Part shown: positions 11,226 through 21,814 of the stretch, piece by piece | How the letters are laid out: the number at the start of each line of letters is the position of its first letter | Numbering within the stretch: the stretch's first letter is position 1 | Source of the DNA: Deinandra increscens subsp. villosa | Lineage: Eukaryota > Streptophyta > Magnoliopsida > Asterales > Asteraceae | Length of the DNA: 64,000 bases | Assembly (NCBI GenBank): GCA_039602395.1 | Contig: JBCNJP010000018.1 | Location: forward strand, 2,728,001 to 2,792,000 | Direction: 5' to 3' | The notes under the pieces: model-generated | Database searches by the model: none | Told to the model about the DNA's origin: nothing | The model's input: only the letters and a program-made list of their open reading frames with translations | Position numbers and translations under genes: made by a program

Positions 11226-11799
11226 ATCGAAACATCTTGTTTGTATACATATCGGATTAATATATATTTCAAATCATATACTGTATTTAAATTTTACATT
11301 TTTTTTGAACAGCTATTTAGATGCTAACGGGGACACTAGTTCAGAAGGAAATAAAACTTATAGATAAAACCTACAAAATAAAATCATATACGAGTTTTTG
11401 TTTTATAAACATATTGTATTTGTATATAAACAAATTACAACTTTGTGTGATTAACAATGAATATTTTATTTGGGTTGGTATTAAAATAAAATATTATATT
11501 TTCATGTCTAATAAATTTGATTATTATATTATAATTGATTAATTTTATAATTTTTTTTACTACTTTTCTTCTTTTTTCTTTTTTGGTTATTTTTGTTTTT
11601 GTATCTGAAGGCAACAAGTTTAGCAAATTAGTTAGTTGTGTAATAGGTAAATTTATAACTGTTAAATATGAGTACGTTGACCATGATTTTATAAATGGTT
11701 TTGGTTGTTACATGTTTTTTTTCGTTTTTTTCACGTAGTATTATAACAATGCAACAGTTTTGTGTACTTGCGTCAAGAACGCGCGGGTTGCAAAATCTT

Positions 11800-12808
11800 A
11801 TTGTTAACACAGTAAAACCTAAAAGTATATAACATTAAGGGGAAATTAAGGCAAGGATAACAATAATAAGACCTAAAACTACCAAAAATAAAGAAGAAAC
11901 CTACAACTTAACACATTTGCTATGTTTCGTGTGAGAGTGTGAATCTATTTCGAAAAAAACTCAAAATGATAACACAAGGGAGGCTTAAAGAACAATATAA
12001 AAACAGAAAGAAAAAAAAACAAACAAAAACAAATAAATATATCTTATCTTTATAGTTTTAGGGTTTACTACCTAAAACTAAAAGGCTCAATGTTGTTATA
12101 AAAAAATTAAAAATTAATACATAAGTCTGTTATATTTAACAAACCAAATGGATCATTCGTGTACTTAACTTTACTAATAAATGTTAAAACCACGTAAAAA
12201 TATTATGTGTTTCGGTTATCTGTAAACCCGTAAAAATAAATTCTTTTTGTAGTGGTGTGAATTGGACCACTTTTATATACATGCATCTATATCAGTATAC
12301 TGTATATATCAACTTCGTTTTCTGATTTCCTTTTGTGTGATCAAACAAAATTAATAGATACAACAAAAACACACCCAAGAAAACCCAAATCAATAAAAAT
12401 GGACAATGCATGTGGTTTAAGCAGAAGGATGATTTAAATGTTTATAGAAGTGGTAGATGAAGGTGCTTTAAAGTTGCTGATATTTTGACACTGGACAATT
12501 ACTTCATGGGGCCCTAAACACTTGCTAGCAATTTGATTGATCGATCCGTGACAGGATTCAGTGTTAAATTTCTTCTTTTATCACTCCAATAAATGAGTTA
12601 CGGTATATCCAGTCGTATTTACAGGCAAAAAGTTTTGGGTTCAAATCTTACAAAGTATAGATGTGATCAAAATTACAGCTTAAAAAAAGAGTCATGTTCG
12701 CGCACTTAAAAAACAGTTACTCGACTTTTTACACCATTTGATGTTTCTCACACATCACGTTTGATTGATTTATACTTTGTGGTGTGCAAAGTATTCTTGT
12801 TGTACACT
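11800..12808. other. AT-rich non-coding stretch
   Basis: No gene is visible. A TTTTGGGTTCAAATC word near 12640 resembles a tRNA box B and could be a decayed SINE, but no box A lies at the right distance. Confidence 0.45.
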
Positions 12809-13461
12809 GATGACGTAGGTCTGATCGGACGGTCATATGCTAAAAGATCGAACGATCCAAACATACATCCAGCCCGGCATGGAGACACTCCACTCCAGTC
12901 ATAAGAGTCACACGCTACCAAACCAAGATATTATTATCACTCGCAGTACCCACCGAGTGGCCAGATAAAGAGCGCTGCTCCGGAACCACTCGTTCTAGAC
13001 CAGACGCACGCTCAATGTCAGTCAATAATAGTCATTACCCAATTTGAACACTTGCACCACCCGGTTTGCACGTCTGCACATCGCTAAATAGGGTAAAGCA
13101 TTAATGACACTTAGCAAAAGGTTAAGTGTTATGAATACCCATCAACTGCCTACATCAAAGGGCAATGACTCCATCCGGTACTTTCTACCACGAAACACTA
13201 CACATCCCTTTACTCTTAACATACACTCACCTTCAGTCACTCTTACCGCACGAGGGGAGACCTGGGTTGGCAATGATGAAAACGTCAGACCAGGTCTGAG
13301 CCGGAGGACATTCCCTCATATGTCCTTATTTTTCCTTTCTTTTAGGTCCGAAGCACGAGGAGAAACATCTGAACCAAAAACCCCTTCGGTATTCGGCCAG
13401 TAACTTGCCGGACCGTCCTTGGTCAGCCTCTCCGTCCGGCCAGGTACCACCGATTCTATAT

Positions 13462-13478
13462 TGGCGCCATTTGCACTC
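13462..13478 (+). other. Primer-binding site of Ty3 element
   Basis: TGGCGCC at 13462-13468 matches the conserved first bases of tRNA-primed minus-strand start sites in plant Ty3 elements. The following ATTTGCACTC diverges from the tRNA-Asp form, so the priming tRNA is not certain. Confidence 0.6.
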
Positions 13479-13509
13479 GAACAACAAGAAACGAGAAACA
13501 ACCCACATC

Positions 13510-13799
13510 ATGGCTTCAGGACCAATGAAAACTCCAACTGTTCCTCCCTCTAATGCTAGCTTCACCAGCAAATAAGGCGGCTAACGGGACAGCCGGCCAT
13601 AACACCAGAGCTAGTTGCAAACAACTTCAACATTCTTCAGGGAATGATGAAGAAATATACAAGGGAGAAAAAGCTAAAAGGTGTGCAAACACACCTCTCT
13701 TTCTCGGATGACGACGACAAATACTATGAAGAAAGAAACCTGTATGAGACTAGCTCTCTGATGGGAACCATAGTGGGGACGACTCCCCGCCAAGGCTGA
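13510..13799 (+). pseudogene. Gag N-terminus, Ty3 Tat/Ogre-like
   Basis: An ATG at 13510 (MASGPMKTPTV) follows the primer site and leader and stops at 13573. A shifted frame then reads GQPAITPELVANNFNILQ (about 13588-13640), continuing through TREKKLKGVQTHLSFSDDD to a stop at 13797. A charged, helical gag head of this kind fits the Tat/Ogre branch of Ty3, but the match is from general character and context and not from a diagnostic motif. A frameshift and a stop leave it non-functional. Confidence 0.5.
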
Positions 13800-13916
13800 A
13801 TATTGGCCAAACCTCCAGGGTCCAAGGAACTGTTTATACACCGAGCACAAAAGTCACGGCACTAACTACTGGTACATCTGCACAGGCGCTAGGCGCTCCC
13901 AAGTCACGGCACCTGA

Positions 13917-14093
13917 TGGTTGTAAAAGTCGCTAGGCGCTCCCAAGTCGGTCGACTGGGATTTGTGAGTACTTGCCCTAGTCGGGAAGCACTCGAAAAAT
14001 ATATGGGAGTACTCAGGGACTTGTAGGCGTAGCGGGGAGTACTCAGGAAGTACTCATCGAGTTCTCGGTCTCCTCGTATGAGTTTTACAACCA
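13917..14093. mobile_element. MITE with TGGTTGTAAAA terminal repeats, 177 bp
   Basis: The unit starts TGGTTGTAAAA and ends TTTTACAACCA, a perfect 11-bp inverted pair. It contains GTCGCTAGGCGCTCCC and GAGTACT words that I remember from a widespread plant MITE. A partial extra copy of the GGCGCTAGGCGCTCCC word lies just outside at 13885. I cannot define a target duplication. Confidence 0.6.
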
Positions 14094-14103
14094 TGCGCAC
14101 AGC

Positions 14104-14607
14104 TAGGGCTGGCAATTTTGAAACGGACACGAAAACACGACACGAAACACGACAATGTTAACAGGTTTCGTGTTTGGGCTTAACAGGTCGACCTGTTAAG
14201 ACCTGTTAAGACACGTTTATATTTTAATAATATATATATTTTTTAAATAATATATTAAAGATATATTAGAATTAGATTATTAGGTGACGTATCTTAAAAT
14301 TCCATTTCATTTATGTCGTAACATACAATCATACATCTCTCAATTCTTAAACCCGTTAAAATACAGGTCGTGTTCGTGTCTAAACAGGTTGAGTGAAATA
14401 GGTTTTATCGTGTCGACCGTCGATTAGTTAAAATTTCGTGTCTAAACAGGTTTGATCGTGTCGACCTGTTAAAATACAGGCCGTGTTCGTGTTTTGAAAA
14501 CTAGACACGAAAAGTTTTCGTGTTGTGTTCGTGTTTGAGACCAATCGTGTCGTGTCTTATCGTGTCATGTCTTAACAGGCCGTGTTTGACACGATTTGCT
14601 AGCCCTA
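14104..14607. mobile_element. hAT-type MITE, 504 bp
   Basis: The ends TAGGGCTGGCAA and TTGCTAGCCCTA are imperfect inverted repeats. The flanks are CGCACAGC (14096-14103) and CGCACAAC (14608-14615), a 7/8 match to an 8-bp duplication. The interior is full of alternating CGTGT/ACACG words (CGTGTCGTG, CACGACACG) that let long parts of it fold back. There is no coding capacity. It lies 10 bp from the preceding MITE, inside the gag region of the Ty3 element. Confidence 0.8.
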
Positions 14608-14899
14608 CGCACAACCCTCCCCTTCTGGTGAAGGAACGAACTACAGCCCAAACCTTTTGTTGAACAACTCAGGGGAACTCTTCTGGACACCACTAATGAC
14701 CTCTAGAGTCTCAAATTCCAACTCCTACCAGAGTATTTCCTGTTCTGGGCCGCTCAGCAATGGAAGCAGTTACTCGACAGCGTACCTGTAACAAGCCAAG
14801 GTAACTACGTGCCACCGGCTAGGAAGACTAGTGGCCCTACACCGACAGTTTTATCGACCAAGCAGGGGATCTTCATCCTGTCCCGGTCTTGTTGACCAT

Positions 14900-17040
14900 G
14901 AAAATAATCCCCACGATGTGAGAATCGTCCTTGGTTGATCGTGGGTTTTTTCTTAATCCTTATGGGGAATGAGTTTATCAGGCGGAAGTCACCGCCACGT
15001 TGAAATTATTCCAGTGGGGATTGTTGGAATATGGGTTATTGGGGAGGTGGTGGTGTGTTGCGTCTTGGATGGGTTGGGCGGTAGTTAGGGTCTTCTTGTT
15101 CATGGTGGGATGATTTTGATGACAGTGGTTGAAAGGGTTATTGTAGAATTATGGAAGGGGATTTCCATTTTGGTTTTGTGGTTGATTCTGTGGAAGTGGG
15201 TGGTTTTTGGACCGGGTTCGTTATTGGGTGGAATGGGTGAGATTTTTTGGTTTTGGTTGTTCAAATATGCCATTTGAGTTGGCTCAGTAGGAATTGTTGA
15301 TGTTGTTGTTTTGGTTTTGATGTTAGACTGATGAAGAACTCGATTTGCACTTGCGGTCCGTTCAATTTCTGGATAAAAAATAAACGAGGACAATTTTCCC
15401 GAAGACCGCGTATGCATGCAACGTAGCAACTACCTAGGAAACAGAAACAATAAACCATGCGTAATACAGACTAAAATAACAAACAATAAACGATGAGATC
15501 AATAATGAAAAAGAAAATATTTTTGCATTATTTTGTTTTATGAAAAGCAACTAAAATCTAACACTAAACGCACGTATTCTCCGGCAACGGCATCATTTTG
15601 ATGTGGATCTCGTGGTCTATCCTATAGCTAAGGCAAGTAGGGTATTGAATCCAGCGGAATTCGTGTAAAGTGTTATTTCTACTATCAAACTAAATATTAA
15701 ACTGAGAACATAACTACATTAATTTGAATTGAAATTGATTGTAAATTGTAACTTGAAATTATAATTAGCAAAGTAAATTAGTTTGTAAAACAATGGTGAG
15801 AAAAAAGCAACTACTTTGGGATTTACATTCAGTAGTTACCAACCCAATTCGAGTTAACCTAGCTAGGAAGTTACATAGACATAACTTTGTTTTAAAGTGT
15901 TCGATCCAACCCAAGCATATCAAGCAATCAGACAGTCCAATAATTCCTAGAGTAAGAAATCCAAGACAATATGGTGATTGTGTTTTCACAAAACAAACTA
16001 GGTTGATTAAATGAATTAAATAGACAATTAAACTCAAAACCGTATGATGGTAACAAGCTTTAATCCAACACTTAGTAAACAAGAGACGAATAGATAGACT
16101 ACAGAAATCTTGCACGTGAAGTAATCACAAAAAGTTTAGCCTAGCATATTCATGATCAAAACTGAAATCATTATCGAACTACACGTCGGACTTATGAAAA
16201 ATTGATGCTTAGAATGTGTTGTGAGCCCAAAATCGCCTCTAGAACACCCAAAAACGGCTAGAAATAAAGTTTTCACGAAAATCTAATGTTGTGGTTAAAT
16301 AGGGAGCAAAAACTAAAAAATCTAGAAATTCACCGAGAACGACACCCCTTGCGCCCCATAGGGCTCCGCGTGCACACATGGGTAAAATTCTTAAGATATA
16401 ACTCCTGATTGACACCCTCATTGCTTAACTTTCACACAACCAAGGGCGCCTTGGGTTCCCTGTTAGCCCTAGGTTGTGCCCTAGCCTAATCTCCGCCCAA
16501 TTGCATCCAAACTTGATTCTGTTCTTCGATTTAAGCTTTCCAATTCCAGATTAACTTCTGAATAACCTTTGATTTGCCTCCAATTAACTCCAAACACCTG
16601 AAATAAAAAATGAACGCAAAGTAAAGGTATGCCAAACACTAAATCACAAACACAAAATTAAGCATAATTAAACATGATCAGACATGATGAAAATCTTTGG
16701 CGTTAAGTTTGGAGGTCTCCTTTTTATCCGACATGATGAGAGGTAGGAGGAGTAGTTGTAGCTATGTGGCTGAAGAAAGAAAAAAAGGCAGTTCGTAGCC
16801 GGGAGTGGGGAAGAAACAAACTTTAGGGTTTATGACTTGCCCTGATTTCCATGAAAACGTATGGAAGGATCGATGTTCTTCATTATTCACAAACAAGGAA
16901 TTTATACAAATTGCCTAACTACCAAGCTTAACAATAAGGAGTTATCTATGAAATGAAATAAACTCATAATTACAAAACACACATAAATATAATACACGTT
17001 AATATCAAAAACTTTACAATTTTAAATTCCTTACACTTAA
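14900..17040 (-). mobile_element. Minus-strand Ty3 element: LTR, primer site, leader
   Basis: Reading the minus strand, an LTR-like stretch (about 16720 to 15600; start uncertain, possibly up to 17040) is followed by TGATGCCGTTGCCGG at 15595-15581. This is close to the tRNA-Asp primer site used by Athila/Tat elements. Then comes a leader and Pro/Asn/Gln-rich sequence to about 14900. The stretch around AGGGTATTGAATCCAG (15640) matches AGGGTATCGAACCAAG at 53250 in position and wording, so this LTR and the one at 53.2-54.3 kb belong to related families. No pol is present. Confidence 0.5.
15581..15595 (-). other. Primer-binding site, tRNA-Asp-like
   Basis: On the minus strand the sequence is TGATGCCGTTGCCGG, two changes from the common TGGCGCCGTTGCCGG of Athila/Tat elements. 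It fixes the LTR/internal junction at about 15596. Confidence 0.6.
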
Positions 17041-17051
17041 CTTGGAAATTG

Positions 17052-17303
17052 TTAGAGAATGAAAAGGTAGAAAACACCACTCATTAAATCTTTGATTTTG
17101 TGTACCTTCCTGGGGATGATGACAACTCGACTCTGGGCTAGCAGTTTCAATTTTAATTTCATGGTGAGATAGTCATGAATAACAATGTTGTTTTGGATAT
17201 TCTTGGTGGTGTTTCTGTTATCAATCATAACTATGACATTCTGGCTCGCCAGGTAGGACCCGAACCTCAGAAATGGAAAAAACTGATAAAACCGGCAAAC
17301 CAA
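17052..17303 (-). pseudogene. Retropepsin-like fragment, Ty3 type
   Basis: The frame contains GSYLASQNVIVMIDNRNTT then KNIQNNIVIHDYL. This resembles the plant Ty3 aspartic protease core, where a hydrophobic strand leads into I-D-x-G-S-T-x-N-F-I. Here the expected Gly/Ser positions next to the catalytic Asp are Arg/Asn, so it would be inactive. Only about 80 residues remain and no RT follows. The assignment is a motif-based guess. Confidence 0.4.
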
Positions 17304-17560
17304 GAATCACGTATACAGGCGTAGTATCTCAATTAAGTTATTACAAGAGTCTAGTAGCCTTAAAACACTTCACAAACATCACACACAAGGTTGAGTCTCT
17401 AAACATTGGTGATTAACTAAAAACCGATACGTGTTGTGACTTACGTGTAAAACTTTTACGTGAATTTAACTGTGTGATCGTGAATTGTTAAATGGCATTT
17501 AAATACTTGATTTTATTGGATTTTATGTGATAAAATTGATGGTAAATAAATAAAGGAAAT

Positions 17561-17803
17561 TGGATTTTAATAATCCGAAGTTTCACCTATTGGACGAGAT
17601 TAATCCCACCTTTCGAAATGTTTCTCACCGAGCCCAAGTTTCAAACTATTTTCTCTCACCGATCCCAAACTTAACACCATTAGGGTTATGTTAGTTTGGG
17701 ATCAATGAGAGAAAATAGTTTGAAACTTAGGCTCGGTGGGAAACATTTCGAAAGGTGGGATTAATCTCATTCAATAGGTGAAACTTGGGATTATTAAAAT
17801 CCA
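17561..17803. mobile_element. Foldback MITE copy 1, 243 bp
   Basis: The two halves are inverted copies of each other: TGGATTTTAATAATCC at the left end, its inverse at the right end, and matching GAGATTAATCCCACCTTTCG / CGAAAGGTGGGATTAATC words inside. The whole unit can fold into one long hairpin around a short centre (AACACCATTAGGGTTATG). A relative lies at 18270-18526. Confidence 0.85.
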
Positions 17804-17827
17804 CTTTAAAAATAGTAAACTTTAAAT

Positions 17828-18240
17828 TTAAATGAGTAGAATATTACCAACAGCGGTGTCTTCCGACAAATCGAACCAAGCTTGAGCTAACGCAAATTCC
17901 ACATCTTGGTCTCGCCCTTGAACAATATTCTTCTCTCGCGTCGGCGTGACCTTCTTCTTGTGAGACCGAGACCGTTTTCTTGGTTTTGACAAGCCCAGCC
18001 CCCCCCCCCCCCCGCTTCTTCTTGTGTTTCGGGTTCCACTTCTGGATTCACCGGTTGAGAGGCTTGAGATTGTTGAAAGGGTTGATATTGTTAATATTAT
18101 TGTTGAGGCGATGGAAACAGAGGCGGAGGGGATGCTAATTGAGAAAACACATTGTACTCGTATCCTTGGGTGAAACCGTAACTCGGATTTGAGGTGAAGG
18201 GGATGCCAACAATGTAGTGTAGTCATTGAGCCCCTCCTAA
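17828..18240 (-). pseudogene. Harbinger-associated SANT/NAM-like protein fragment
   Basis: A Gln/Pro-rich N-terminal part (QASQPVNPEVEPETQEEA in one frame, about 18090-18030) is followed, after a poly-C tract at 17999-18013 that shifts the frame, by RSRSHKKK and then VEFALAQAWFDLSEDTAVGN (about 17895-17840). The A-L-A-x-A-W-x-x-x-S-E-D pattern is what I remember from SANT/trihelix-like ORF1 proteins of plant PIF/Harbinger transposons, where it forms a DNA-binding helix bundle. The gene stops at the left MITE, so the remaining helices are lost. It lies exactly between two related MITEs. Confidence 0.55.
17999..18013. repeat. 15-nt poly-C tract, frameshifting
   Basis: This homopolymer separates the two recognisable reading frames of the SANT-like pseudogene, in the same way that the poly-G tract at 3510 breaks another pseudogene. 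Confidence 0.8.
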
Positions 18241-18269
18241 TCATTACACAATTATTATTCTTTTTAATT

Positions 18270-18526
18270 GGGAAATTGGATTTTAATAATCCCAAGTTTC
18301 ACCTATTAGACGAGATTAATCCCACCTTTCGAAATGTTTCTCACCGAGCCTATGTTTTAAACTATTTTCTCTCTTTGATCCCAAACTAACGGAACCCTAA
18401 TGGTGTTAAGTTTTGGATCAATGAGAGAAAATAGTTTGAAACTTGGGCTCGATGAGAAACATTTCGAAAGGTGAGATTAATCTCATCCAATAGATGAAAC
18501 TTGGGATTATTAAAATCCAGTTTCCC
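18270..18526. mobile_element. Foldback MITE copy 2, 257 bp
   Basis: It begins GGGAAATTGGATTTT and ends in the inverse of GGGAAACTGGATTTT. The interior matches copy 1 in order and wording (CGAGATTAATCCCACC, TTTCGAAATGTTTC, GAGAGAAAATAGTTTG). Flanking bases AATT/TAAA give no clear target duplication. Confidence 0.85.
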
Positions 18527-18639
18527 TAAATAAAAGGTCAAATCATTGAAACCGTGCCCAAACCATCAAAAAACATGAAAAGTCAACAAAAGTCAAAGGG
18601 GCTACCCGACAACTCAAACAAAGTAAGATTTTAATTGTC

Positions 18640-18727
18640 AAAGTTTAATGGAATTCAAGTAGCTCGTGTCAAAAACCGAAGGTACTTCTTAAATTTCAAG
18701 ATGAAATTTCCTAAAAGGAGGGACTGA
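18640..18727 (+). pseudogene. 3' end of Ty3 internal region with polypurine tract
   Basis: The sequence around AAATTTCAAGATGAAATTTC followed by CTAAAAGGAGGGA (18711-18723) is the usual end of a Tekay-like internal region: a conserved AT-rich tail, then a polypurine tract directly before the LTR. Nothing of the upstream pol is left. Confidence 0.55.
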
Positions 18728-18925
18728 TGTGAGAATCTGTAAAATTTTCTTTTACTTATACGTAAAACTGTTAAACTCTGATACTTAATGTTGAGTAACA
18801 CGCTAAAACTTGATTTTTAACTTGCTGCAATGAATTTGTAACTTTTAAAGTTATGAAACTTGAACCCTCGGCAACATGGTTGCGATCTTAACTTTTAGGA
18901 TGAAAATTCTCTAACAGGGGAAGGA

Positions 18926-19135
18926 CCATTAGGCACCACCAACCTCATTTACTGTAACATTTTAGTTTATCCGGTTTGTCTGATTCGGCGTATCGCTTAA
19001 AGCAGCCCCTTGTTTAAATGTAGCGCATGTTTCTTGATTTCCAGCAAAACCCTAATTTCCCCTATTTAAGCACCATTAGGCACCACCAACCTCATTTACT
19101 GTAAGATTTCGGTTTATCTGGTTTGTCTGATTCGG
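18926..19135. repeat. Direct repeat, about 65 bp, 145 bp apart
   Basis: ACCATTAGGCACCACCAACC and the following 45 bp recur at 18926 and 19071 with a handful of changes, inside the U3 part of the LTR. Confidence 0.85.
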
Positions 19136-20289
19136 CCTGATTTTGTAAAACCGAACCCGTGATCGATAATCGAATAAGGAATTATGAGTTTTATATTTTT
19201 TTATACTTAGTCTCATGTGCTTTGACCCATTATTATGTTCATTGATTGATTTGATGTTCAATTTATCACTATTTCGGATTTAGGCGAACGCACTGGTATT
19301 TACGTTTAACTGGGAATTCGAGCAACCTGAGCATGTACGAGACTTTTGTTTAATACTAGTTACGCACACAAATAAATACAAGTGAAGACGTGCAAAAATT
19401 CAAGGTTTAGAATAAAAACGGTGAAGATTCAGTAAATCCCACGCAATTTTGATTTTTAACCGGGAGATCACGTTTTTTAGTATCAAAAGTCAATTTTATC
19501 ATATTTATGAGTCTTATGATCACATATGATGTCATGAGTCATCACACACTTGATCGAGTCACAATACATAGGTGAAATGCTTAAAAGTGATACGTTCGAC
19601 AAAATCAACCAAAACCGCATAATTTGACCTAATTTGTGCATACATTTGAATTACGTGACGTATTTAATTGTTTATAATCATTTTGAGTGGATTCAATGTG
19701 CTTAACATGATGAGATCATTAATTGGGTAATTTGGGTGAAAACGAGACTCGAAAACATCAAAAAATGAAGAAGCGAGCACGCGAAACGAGGAATCAGCAA
19801 ACTTTTGGTTCGGGGAAGCTCCAAGCATATCGCTTGGAGCATCATGCTCCCCCAAGCGATACACCTGGAACCCATTTTCCAGCAAACCCTAATTGTGCTA
19901 TATTTAAGAGCATTAAGTCTCCATGCTCCTCATTTCCAGCTCCCTACTCCTCTAAAACAACTCTTTACCTCTCTAAATCATCTACTCCAACCCCATTCTC
20001 CATTTTACATTTTGAAGATTAGAGATCAAGGCTTGGATCCTCCATTCTCTGCCCCTTTCTTTGCCTTTTTGGTTTACCGGTAAGTGCTCTTCTCCTTCCT
20101 GCATGTCCAAGATCTGAGCTTTATGGGTTTTTAGGGTAGATCTCAACCCTAATTAATGATATATCCTAGATCTATTGATTTCTCATGCCAAGTTTGAAGC
20201 TTTATGATGATTTAAACTAGATCTATGTTCTTGCATGCTGATATGTATAGATCTAGGGTTTTGATTGTCAAGATTGCATTTTTATAACT

Positions 20290-20700
20290 GGAAATGCTTA
20301 GATCTTCTACATGCATGCTATCTAGGGTTAGATCGATGTGATTTGATCATCACGTTTGCATTTTTATGACATGAAATGCTTAGATCTATAATATGCATGT
20401 CATCTAGGGTTAGACGTATGGATTTGTCCATCAAGTTTACATTTTTATGCTCCAAAATGACTTGATCTACCTCATGCTTGTTATTTAGACTAGATCTATA
20501 TGGTATGATCATCAAGTTTGGATCTTTAGGACTTAAAATGAGTAGATCTACATTATACATTTCATCTAGTGCTAGATCTATGTTCTTTGATCATTAAGAT
20601 GTGTTTTTATGACATGAAATGATTGATCTACAAATATGCATGTCATCTAGGGCTAGATCTATGTTTAAATTTTGATAATCATGCTTCAAATGCTTAGATT
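20290..20700. repeat. Degenerate minisatellite, 75-90 bp unit
   Basis: About five units each carry TAGATCTA, ATATGCATGTCATCTAGGG-like and TTGATCATCAAGTTTGCATT-like words (starting near 20299, 20389, 20464, 20543 and 20627). The same TAGATCTAGGGTT words continue more sparsely at 21970-22230. Confidence 0.7.
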
Positions 20701-21814
20701 CTTGCTAGGTTTGATTAGATCTATGAACTCCATGATAAATTATGTCTAGATCTAGGTTTGCATGTTAGATCTAGGATTACCTTGTTAAAATTGCTATGAA
20801 TATTGTTCATAATGACTTTTTTTTTACTTGGCTTGACTTTCCATATTATTAGCTTAATTTGGACCATTTGACCTAGCCATTAGTCTAGCATTGGACCTAA
20901 ACCAAACTCGTATGTTATCACTTTAGCAAACCACGTACAAGTTGTGAGTCAATTGTGTCGTGTCTTGACAGTCCACAACTATTAATTTATTTATTTATTT
21001 TAGCTCCATCTCGGTCAATCGTCAAGGTGATCTCCGGATTTGAGTTCTCATCCTGCTATCATTTGATATCTCTATTCCATCTCTACTATCATGTGAGTAT
21101 CATAGCCCCTTTTCCTTTTAAGTTCTAGGGTGAAACATGTACTGTATCAACTCATATTCTTAAACTATCCATATTCTAAAACCACATGCGAATTCTATGC
21201 TTCATCTATGTGCTCTTGTATGTGAACTTGTTTTAAATATTTTTATGGATGGTTGTGTGTATTGCTCTTATTTGTTGCTTATGTTCATAGACGTATCTCA
21301 TTAACTCATTTGAGCCGAGGTTACAATAGTGGATCCATTGGTTTGGCAACCCACTGGGCCTGCCTCGTGTTGGCGCCTTGTGATTGAAAGCCAAAATGGC
21401 GAGTTCTTGGGTTACGTCGATCCCCATGTGCTTTAATTCGATACTTGTTTACCATACTTGTGCTCATTGATTATCATTGAATTGCATGTTTATTTCTTTG
21501 ATCGTATTTAAACCTATGATTACTCACCAACTCTTGTAGTTGACTCATATGTTGTACATGTTGCAGGTAATGCTGTTTGATTGAGATGATTGTCGCCATA
21601 GGACTTTCATGGGCTTTAGTGGACCTTATTAAATAATTAAGACTTCTATTTTCATGTTGAACTTATGTTATGTTTGGATGTTTGTATGACTTACGCTTTA
21701 TCTATATATATGAAATTGGCATGATTAAGTATATCGCAACATATTTAATAGTGTTGTGAGCATCTGGACAATCTTCGCGCCCCGACATATTTCGCCGTTG
21801 GTTGGGGTGTGACA

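Larger units (their letters stand above)
9391..11799. mobile_element. Helitron-like inverted GC hairpin pair
   Basis: AAGATTTTCCAACCGCCCG at 9391 is mirrored by the inverse of 11771-11799, which reads AAGATTTTGCAACCCGCGCG on the minus strand. The left copy continues into a CCGCCC...GGGCGG stem. Such CCCGCG hairpins after an ATTTT word are typical of plant Helitron subterminal regions, but I cannot find TC...CTRR ends or A/T flanking. It may be one element with inverted ends or two Helitron ends facing each other. It overlaps the orphan exons above. Confidence 0.3.
12809..14890 (+). mobile_element. Ty3 (Tat/Ogre-like) 5' end: LTR, primer site, gag start
   Basis: A moderately GC-rich stretch (about 12809-13460) ends immediately before TTGGCGCC at 13461-13468, the usual start of a Ty3 primer-binding site. 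It is followed by a leader and an ATG at 13510. I take 12809-13460 as the 5' LTR; its start is uncertain. Gag-like sequence follows (separate entry), is interrupted by two MITEs, and resumes in degraded form at 14608-14890. Pol is absent. The element stops near 14890, where a minus-strand element begins. Confidence 0.6.
18728..21814 (+). mobile_element. Tekay-like LTR, about 3.1 kb
   Basis: It starts TGTGAGAATCTG directly after the polypurine tract and ends GGTTGGGGTGTGACA at 21814, both typical for very long Tekay LTRs. A TATA-like TATATTTAAGAG lies at 19896, followed by a pyrimidine-rich leader and a donor-like ACCG|GTAAGTG at about 20080. A 65-bp segment is duplicated at 18926 and 19071, and a degenerate minisatellite fills 20290-20700. 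Because the LTR follows a polypurine tract, it is most simply the 3' LTR of a plus-strand element. Confidence 0.6.

Noticed and set aside
17828..18295. Complete 155-residue gene
   Set aside because: The N-terminal half is in the wrong frame relative to the Gln/Pro-rich coding sequence; the poly-C tract has joined two frames. Only fragments are real.
20318..20560. 80-residue minus-strand frame with internal repeats
   Set aside because: It is the minisatellite of the LTR read in one frame.
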